A DNA stretch of 5,566 nucleotides, from the NCBI GenBank assembly GCA_014859225.1, contig JACUUP010000095.1, positions 1 through 5,566 of the forward strand. The letters run 5' to 3'. The notes beneath the pieces are model-generated. The model was not told where the DNA came from. It worked only from the letters and a program-made list of their open reading frames with translations, and searched no databases. A program made the position numbers and the translations under genes. Shown in pieces: positions 1-4,221 of this stretch. Every line of letters starts with the position of its first letter. The stretch's first letter is position 1. The stretch is from Candidatus Aerophobota bacterium (GTDB taxonomy: Bacteria > Aerophobota > Aerophobia > Aerophobales > B3-G15).

Positions 1-81
1 TCACCTTCCCTTTCTGGAACAGGGCTCATAAGAACAGTTACAATTTTTCAGATTATCCTGCAGATTTGGACACTCAGTCAT
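1..81 (-). CDS. Small cysteine-rich protein, DUF6485-like; frame meets TGA at the window edge
   Basis: The ATG is at 81-79, with a strong Shine-Dalgarno (GGAGGT, 94-89) seven bases upstream. It starts 21 bp after the stop of the solute-binding protein gene, so the two are probably cotranscribed. The 26 visible residues carry C4, N10, C14, C16, Y18, C21 and the run S-R-K-G-R (22-26). From memory, this matches the N-terminus of the short (about 60-70 residue) DUF6485 proteins, which have C-x-C-x-Y-x-x-C followed by a basic K-G-x and then C-C-x-C. The function of that family is unknown; the cysteines suggest metal binding. Codon 27 is TGA (3-1), where the family normally has the first cysteine of the C-C pair. 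It could be a selenocysteine codon, a true nonsense change, or an error in base 1, which is the third base of that codon. Everything downstream is outside the window. I am fairly sure of the start and the family resemblance, but not of the fate of the TGA. Confidence 0.55.
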   Translation of the reverse strand: MTECPNLQDNLKNCNCSYEPCSRKGR

Positions 82-88
82 TTATTTT

Positions 89-94
89 ACCTCC
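89..94 (-). promoter_or_regulatory. Ribosome binding site of the small Cys-rich gene
   Basis: GGAGGT on the minus strand lies seven bases before the ATG at 81-79. This near-consensus site is the main non-homology evidence that the 26-codon frame at the window edge is translated rather than a chance ORF. Confidence 0.65.
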
Positions 95-102
95 CGAGTT
101 TT

Positions 103-1452
103 TTATTCTTCTAAACTCCTCACAAGGTCATTCATAAGAGAAGCAGCCATCTCAGCGGTGAATATATCTTGTATGAGATACCTTTTTAAAACTATGGGAA
201 TCATTTTTGTCTGGTATATCCTGCTCATTAAAAATCCTTTTCCTGTAGCAAAACCCCATCTATCAAAATTTTCCACACCTGCAAGGATGGAATTTAAACT
301 GTCAGCATCATATAAATCAGATATTTTCCTGCCATCTTCTCCCAGAAGTAACCCCTTCCATTCCTCAGCAAATTTGCCCACCTCAGCTTCTGTTCCCCTG
401 CGCACAGGAAGCTTTCCCTCTGGATTCACACTCAACCAAAAGATGTAGTTCTCATCAAGAATAAATTTTATCCATTTTCCCACTGCATCTTTTGTAACTG
501 CATCTTTATCAACTTCCTTTGTTATACCAAGATAGCTAACCTGTCCAAACTGAGCCTCAGCATCTTTAGCTTTAATTGCTCCAACAAATCCTGTCTTTTT
601 GTTAAGCTCCTCTACCAGAAGCATCCTCTTATCACTTAATGCGCAAAGGTCTGGAAGAATAAAAGAGGACCAAAGAGTCATAGCAGACCTTCCAGCAAGA
701 TAATCTATTCTCGTATGCACCTGGTTAACATCTCCTAAAGGAGTGAATCTTGAGAGCTCTTTATAAAACCTTAAGGTAGCTATAAATTCAGGTGTATTAA
801 GATTCACCTCACCCGTTATTTTATCTATCAAGCGAGCGCTGTTAGAAAGAGAAAATCCTTCCAGCACCTGCTGGGTATAAATATCCCGGGGGGAGGTAGG
901 GACCTGAAATCCCCACAGAAGAGGAGGATTATGAAGAGCCTGAGCTGCTTTTTTTATATCTTCCCACCTTTTGGGTATGGATAACCCAGTTTTTTCTAAA
1001 AGGTCCTTTCTATAAAGTAAAATCTGGCTCCATCCATATACAGGAATCGCAGCAAACTCATCCTCATATTTAACCAGACTCAAAGCTCCATCTGCAAAGC
1101 TATTCTCACCAAGTTCATTTATCAGCTCACTTGCAGCCCTGCTATCAAATATATTCTCCCTTACCAATCTAAAAGTGTAGTCCAGAGGATGAAATATAAC
1201 ATGCGGAAGCTTGTCGGTTGCGGCAGCTGTTATAGTTTTCTCCACAAGCAATGACCTATCTACAGGAACAATCTCCACCTTAATATCCGGATTTTTTGCC
1301 TCAAAGCGGGAAGCTAAATCTTTTTGAACCTCTAAACTTCTCTCATCCACCTCAAAAGTCCAGAAAACAATTTGAGCTTGTGCTACAACACTCTGCCAGC
1401 TTAGAAAAAATACTAACCCCATCCCCACTAAAATTAATTTATATTTTATCAC
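103..1452 (-). CDS. Extracellular solute-binding protein of an ABC transporter, family 1 (sugar type)
   Basis: This 449-residue protein should bind a sugar or oligosaccharide outside the inner membrane and deliver it to an ABC permease. It starts with GTG (1452-1450), supported by a GGAGGG site six bases upstream. Residues 1-26 form a signal peptide: K3 and K5, a hydrophobic core at about 6-19, and an A24-Q25-A26 site with likely cleavage before Q27. There is no lipobox cysteine, so it should be a free periplasmic protein. The mature part has the family layout: V-F-W-T-F at 29-33, a K-D-L-A-x-R-F-E-x-x-N-P-x-I helix and strand at 45-57, P-V-Y-G-W...L-Y-R-K-D-L-L at 137-152, W163 in the hinge-side helix, and P344-E-G-K-L-P-V-R-R near the C-terminal lobe. 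The length is normal. No permease or ATPase gene is in view, so the substrate cannot be named. It stops with TAA and is followed closely by the small Cys-rich gene. Confidence 0.88.
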   Translation of the reverse strand: MIKYKLILVGMGLVFFLSWQSVVAQAQIVFWTFEVDERSLEVQKDLASRFEAKNPDIKVEIVPVDRSLLVEKTITAAATDKLPHVIFHPLDYTFRLVRENIFDSRAASELINELGENSFADGALSLVKYEDEFAAIPVYGWSQILLYRKDLLEKTGLSIPKRWEDIKKAAQALHNPPLLWGFQVPTSPRDIYTQQVLEGFSLSNSARLIDKITGEVNLNTPEFIATLRFYKELSRFTPLGDVNQVHTRIDYLAGRSAMTLWSSFILPDLCALSDKRMLLVEELNKKTGFVGAIKAKDAEAQFGQVSYLGITKEVDKDAVTKDAVGKWIKFILDENYIFWLSVNPEGKLPVRRGTEAEVGKFAEEWKGLLLGEDGRKISDLYDADSLNSILAGVENFDRWGFATGKGFLMSRIYQTKMIPIVLKRYLIQDIFTAEMAASLMNDLVRSLEE

Positions 1453-1458
1453 TTTTGT

Positions 1459-1464
1459 CCCTCC
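1459..1464 (-). promoter_or_regulatory. Ribosome binding site fixing the GTG start of the binding protein
   Basis: GGAGGG on the minus strand ends six bases before the GTG at 1452-1450. It decides the start, because the next in-frame ATG (M11) lies inside the signal-peptide core and would remove the basic N-region. Confidence 0.75.
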
Positions 1465-1475
1465 ACTTAATCAAT

Positions 1476-1504
1476 AGTCTACCTAAAATCTATTGTTCTG
1501 TCAA
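1476..1504 (-). promoter_or_regulatory. Predicted sigma70 promoter of the solute-binding protein gene
   Basis: Reading the minus strand, a perfect -35 TTGACA (1504-1499) is followed after exactly 17 bases by TAGACT (1481-1476), a 4/6 match to the -10 consensus. Transcription would start near 1469, giving a short leader that still holds the ribosome binding site. A pair of 6-base inverted repeats, CAATAG (1472-1477) and CTATTG (1490-1495), overlaps the -10 box and part of the spacer and could be an operator. Prediction from sequence only. Confidence 0.6.
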
Positions 1505-1558
1505 AGGCTGGCGTTTTTTCGTAAACCTATCAATCAATATCGCCAACACATTTGACAG
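1498..1558. repeat. Interrupted inverted repeat spanning both divergent -35 boxes
   Basis: The left arm is CTGTCAAA (1498-1505) plus TGGCG (1509-1513). The right arm is CGCCA (1541-1545) plus TTTGACAG (1551-1558). All 13 paired bases match; the inner gaps are 3 and 5 bases and the centre is 27 bases, AT-rich. Each 8-base arm contains the TTGACA of one promoter. Part of the symmetry therefore follows from two consensus -35 boxes facing apart, but the flanking bases and the TGGCG/CGCCA pair do not. It may bind a shared regulator of the two divergent genes. The centre holds a T6 run, but the geometry is not that of a terminator. Confidence 0.5.
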
Positions 1559-1580
1559 GCTAAGGAAAAGAAGATATTTT
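1552..1580 (+). promoter_or_regulatory. Predicted sigma70 promoter of the FAD oxidase gene
   Basis: A perfect -35 TTGACA (1552-1557) is followed after 17 bases by TATTTT (1575-1580), a 4/6 match to TATAAT. Transcription would begin near 1587, giving a leader of about 43 bases before the ATG at 1630. The match is good for a de novo call, but no start site can be confirmed from sequence alone. Confidence 0.6.
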
Positions 1581-1597
1581 AGGCTGTAATTGATAAA

Positions 1598-1614
1598 TTG
1601 TTAATTGTGAACAA
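1598..1614. promoter_or_regulatory. Near-palindrome, possible operator in the FAD oxidase leader
   Basis: TTGTTAA, a 3-base centre and TGAACAA form a 17-base dyad with one mismatch in seven arm positions. It lies just downstream of the predicted transcription start and ahead of the ribosome binding site, a usual place for a repressor site. Three AATTG words (1588, 1596, 1603) overlap it. The region is AT-rich, so chance is a real alternative. Confidence 0.3.
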
Positions 1615-1615
1615 C

Positions 1616-1622
1616 AGGGGGG
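1616..1622 (+). promoter_or_regulatory. Ribosome binding site of the FAD oxidase gene
   Basis: AGGGGGG ends seven bases before the ATG at 1630. It is purine-rich and well placed but is not the canonical GGAGG. No better start lies nearby, and the N-terminus that follows fits the family. Confidence 0.5.
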
Positions 1623-1629
1623 TTAATCA

Positions 1630-3027
1630 ATGTATGCAAAAGTTAACTCGGAAGTTATAGAGTTTCTAAGGAGCTTGTTCGGTAAAGACAGAGTCTTACT
1701 GGACCCTGATATTTTAGAGGTGTATGCCCATGATGAAACTGCTGGTTTGCATGCCCAACCAGAGGTGGTTGTCAGAGCAACAACAGCAGAGCAAATCTCC
1801 AGACTTATGAAATTTGCCAATGAGAAAAAAATTCCCATAACTCCGCGGGGAGCTGGATATGGTCTTTCCGGTGGAGCAGTCCCTGTTTGTGGAGGGATAG
1901 TTCTTTCTCTGGAAAAGATGGACAAAATTCTGGAAATTGATAAGAAAAATCTTATGCTAACGGTTGAGCCTGGTGTTATAACGGGTAAGATTCATGAAGC
2001 GGTAGAAAAAGAGGGACTTTTCTATCCACCCGACCCGGCCAGCCTTGATTCTTGCTCTATTGGCGGTAACATAGCAGAAAATGCCGGTGGACCACGGGCT
2101 GTTAAATATGGAGTAACCAAAGACTATGTTTGTGGACTGGATGCTGTCCTGCCCTCGGGCGAAATAATTCAGTTGGGCGGAAAGCTTGTAAAAAATGTGA
2201 CTGGTTATAATTTAATTGACCTTCTCATTGGCTCCGAAGGCACCCTGGCTATTATAACCAGGATAATCCTTCGTCTTATCCCTCTCCCGAAGGTAACTAT
2301 AGACCTGTTTGTGGCTTTTAATGAGTTCCAGGCTGCAGCGGATACAGTATCAGCTATTATTGAACATCAGATACTTCCTGCATCCATTGAATTTATGGAA
2401 CAGGATTCCCTTCTCACCTGTGAAAAGTACCTTAAAAAAGAGCTTCCCCTGCGTGAAGCGGCTGCTTTTCTCCTTATAAAACTGGATGGAAATGATAAAG
2501 GAGAAGTGGAAGCTCTCTGTGAAAGTGTGGGAGAGGTTTGTTTTGAACAGGGTGCCATTGATGTTTTAGTTGCCGATGACCGTATAACCCAGGACAGACT
2601 CTGGGAAGCAAGACGTGCCATCATTGAAGCGCTGAAGGACAGAAGTCCGGTAAACCAGATGGAAGATATTGTTGTTCCCAGAGCTAAAATAAACGATTTT
2701 CTCAGGGAGATGAAAAAACTCCAAAAAAGATATGAGTATCCAATTATCTGCTTCGGACACTCAGGTGATGGAAATGTTCATGTTAACATACTCAAAGAAA
2801 ACCGCCCTCAGGAAAAATGGGAGAAAATTATCCCTGAGCTTAGTAAGGAGATTTTTGATATCGCTCTTACATTCGGCGGACAAATAACGGGTGAACATGG
2901 AGTTGGCGCCACAAGAAGAAAATATCTAAAAAAAGCGGTGGGTTCAAAAACATTGACACTTTTTAGAGGCATAAAAGAGCTCTTTGACCCCAACAACATT
3001 CTAAACCCGGGAAAGATTTTTCCTTGA
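1630..3027 (+). CDS. glcD: FAD-linked 2-hydroxyacid dehydrogenase, glycolate oxidase GlcD / D-lactate dehydrogenase type
   Basis: This 465-residue cytoplasmic flavoprotein of the VAO/PCMH superfamily should oxidise a 2-hydroxyacid (glycolate, D-lactate or a relative) to the 2-oxoacid. The FAD-binding domain covers about 45-180: the P-R-G-A-G loop at 72-76 with G80-GG, P-P-D-P at 133-136, S-I-G-G-N-x-A-E-N-A-G-G at 143-154, and a third segment K-N-V-T-G-Y-N at 188-194 followed by G-S-E-G-T-L-A at 201-207. The FAD-oxidase C-terminal domain follows to the end, with G-H-S-G-D-G-N-V-H (376-384), G-E-H-G-V-G (421-426) and the closing F-D-P-N-N-I-L-N-P-G-K (452-462). By analogy with D-2-hydroxyglutarate dehydrogenase, H377, H384 and E422 should be the metal ligands. 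Length is normal and all motifs are intact. There is no GlcE or GlcF partner nearby and no Fe-S domain, so the electron acceptor (for example an electron transfer flavoprotein) is unknown. The substrate cannot be decided from sequence. The symbol reflects family, not proven function. Confidence 0.9.
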   Translation: MYAKVNSEVIEFLRSLFGKDRVLLDPDILEVYAHDETAGLHAQPEVVVRATTAEQISRLMKFANEKKIPITPRGAGYGLSGGAVPVCGGIVLSLEKMDKILEIDKKNLMLTVEPGVITGKIHEAVEKEGLFYPPDPASLDSCSIGGNIAENAGGPRAVKYGVTKDYVCGLDAVLPSGEIIQLGGKLVKNVTGYNLIDLLIGSEGTLAIITRIILRLIPLPKVTIDLFVAFNEFQAAADTVSAIIEHQILPASIEFMEQDSLLTCEKYLKKELPLREAAAFLLIKLDGNDKGEVEALCESVGEVCFEQGAIDVLVADDRITQDRLWEARRAIIEALKDRSPVNQMEDIVVPRAKINDFLREMKKLQKRYEYPIICFGHSGDGNVHVNILKENRPQEKWEKIIPELSKEIFDIALTFGGQITGEHGVGATRRKYLKKAVGSKTLTLFRGIKELFDPNNILNPGKIFP

Positions 3028-3033
3028 AATAGC

Positions 3034-4221
3034 TTATTTATAAACAGCTTCAGCAGCGCGCAAGCCAAGTTCCGCGTCATTGACAATGCCGTGTTTTTTA
3101 AACACTTCTCCAACAACATTGAGAAGTCTGCAGACCTTATCCTCTGTTGAGGAATGACCCATCAGTCCAACTCTCCAGGCTTTCCCGCTAAATTTGCCAA
3201 GACCTCCACCAATCTCAATGTTGTGGTTTAGCCTTATTTCTTCCCTGAGTTTCGCCTCATCTATCCCCTCGGGAAGATAAACCGCATGCAGCATGGGGAG
3301 TCTTTCTTTTTCTCTTTCTACAACATAGCTAAACCCTAAAGCTTCAAGACCTGCTTGAAGAGCTTCGGCATTTTTTCTGTGACGCTCAAATCTCGCAGCA
3401 AGTCCTTCCTTCAGGATAAGTCTAAGTCCCTCATGAAGGTCATAAATCATATTTACAGGAGCGGTATGGTGGTATTTTCTTTTTTGTCCTCCACTCCAGT
3501 ACTCCTCTATCATACCAAGGTCAAAATACCAGCTTCTTGCTTTTTTCTTTTTGCCCCGAAGTTTCTGCATAGCTTTTTCATTTAAACTGACAGGGGAAAG
3601 TCCGGGAGGAACACTGAGACATTTCTGGGTCCCGCTGAAAGCAGCATCAATGCCCCATTCATCTATCTTAACTTCACATCCTCCCAGTGATGTTACCGTG
3701 TCAACTAAAAATAGAGCATCATGCTCATGAACAATCTCACCAATCTCCTTTAGCCATTGCTGGTGGGCTCCGGTGGATGTTTCTGCGTGAACTAAAAAAA
3801 ATACCTGACACCTATTTTTGCCAAGAATCTCCTTTACTTTCTCAGGTGTAACTACCGTTCCCCACTCAAGCTCAAGGGGAACAACTTCTGCTCCAAATCT
3901 GGATGCCTCATCGGCAAATCTTTCTCCAAAAACACCATTTTTAATAACCACCACCTTATCGTGCGGTTCAATAAGATTAGCTACTAAGGTTTCCATACCA
4001 GAGCTTCCCGTGCCAGATACAGGAATAGTCATCATATTTTTAGTTTGAAACACTTTCCTTTGCATATCCTGAGTCTCATCCATTATCTTGATGAACTCTG
4101 AATCTAAGTGGCCCAGAGTGGGAGTGGACATAGCTTTTAAAACTTCATCTGGAACATCACTTGGGCCGGGGCCATGTAAGCTTATCTTTAGATTACGCTG
4201 ATATACGGGATTTACTTTCAT
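3034..4221 (-). CDS. Class V PLP aminotransferase, alanine/serine-glyoxylate (serine-pyruvate) type
   Basis: This 395-residue, fold-type I enzyme most likely moves an amino group from alanine or serine to glyoxylate, giving glycine. G17-P-G-P is the N-terminal signature. S69-G-T-G-S-S-G lies in the phosphate-binding region. D174 in L-V-D-T-V-T-S-L-G-G contacts the pyridine nitrogen, K200 in S-G-T-Q-K-C is the Schiff-base lysine, Y250-H-H-T-x-P matches the human AGT segment, and R350 in W-R-V-G-L-M-G should bind the substrate carboxylate. All key residues are present and length is normal. I chose the ATG at 4221 rather than the upstream in-frame ATG at 4305: it has an AGGAGG seven bases before it, begins the family-like N-terminus, and overlaps the comEC stop as ATGA, so translation is probably coupled. 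The oxidase downstream converges, with 6 bp between stops. Other members of the class (ureidoglycine or phosphonate aminotransferases) cannot be excluded. Old database entries call such proteins 'soluble hydrogenase 42 kDa subunit', which is misleading. Confidence 0.9.
   Translation of the reverse strand: MKVNPVYQRNLKISLHGPGPSDVPDEVLKAMSTPTLGHLDSEFIKIMDETQDMQRKVFQTKNMMTIPVSGTGSSGMETLVANLIEPHDKVVVIKNGVFGERFADEASRFGAEVVPLELEWGTVVTPEKVKEILGKNRCQVFFLVHAETSTGAHQQWLKEIGEIVHEHDALFLVDTVTSLGGCEVKIDEWGIDAAFSGTQKCLSVPPGLSPVSLNEKAMQKLRGKKKKARSWYFDLGMIEEYWSGGQKRKYHHTAPVNMIYDLHEGLRLILKEGLAARFERHRKNAEALQAGLEALGFSYVVEREKERLPMLHAVYLPEGIDEAKLREEIRLNHNIEIGGGLGKFSGKAWRVGLMGHSSTEDKVCRLLNVVGEVFKKHGIVNDAELGLRAAEAVYK

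Noticed and set aside
1-3. TGA recoded genome-wide (Trp or Gly code)
   Set aside because: The oxidase ends at TGA right after the family's normal C-terminal N-P-G-K-I-F-P, and comEC ends at TGA in a normal ATGA overlap, so TGA works as a stop elsewhere in this window.
1498-1558. Rho-independent terminator formed by the intergenic inverted repeat
   Set aside because: The loop is 27 bases, the arms have unequal interruptions, no T run follows either arm, and no gene ends into the region from either side.
158-1589. Plus-strand open frames opposite the binding-protein gene (158-448, 1296-1589)
   Set aside because: They are shadows of the minus-strand gene; the second also runs through the divergent promoter region and has no recognisable protein features.
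2367-3119. Minus-strand open frames opposite the oxidase gene (2367-2624, 2566-2760, 2808-3119)
   Set aside because: They lie antisense to a full-length conserved enzyme, have no family-like composition or good ribosome binding sites, and are coding shadows.
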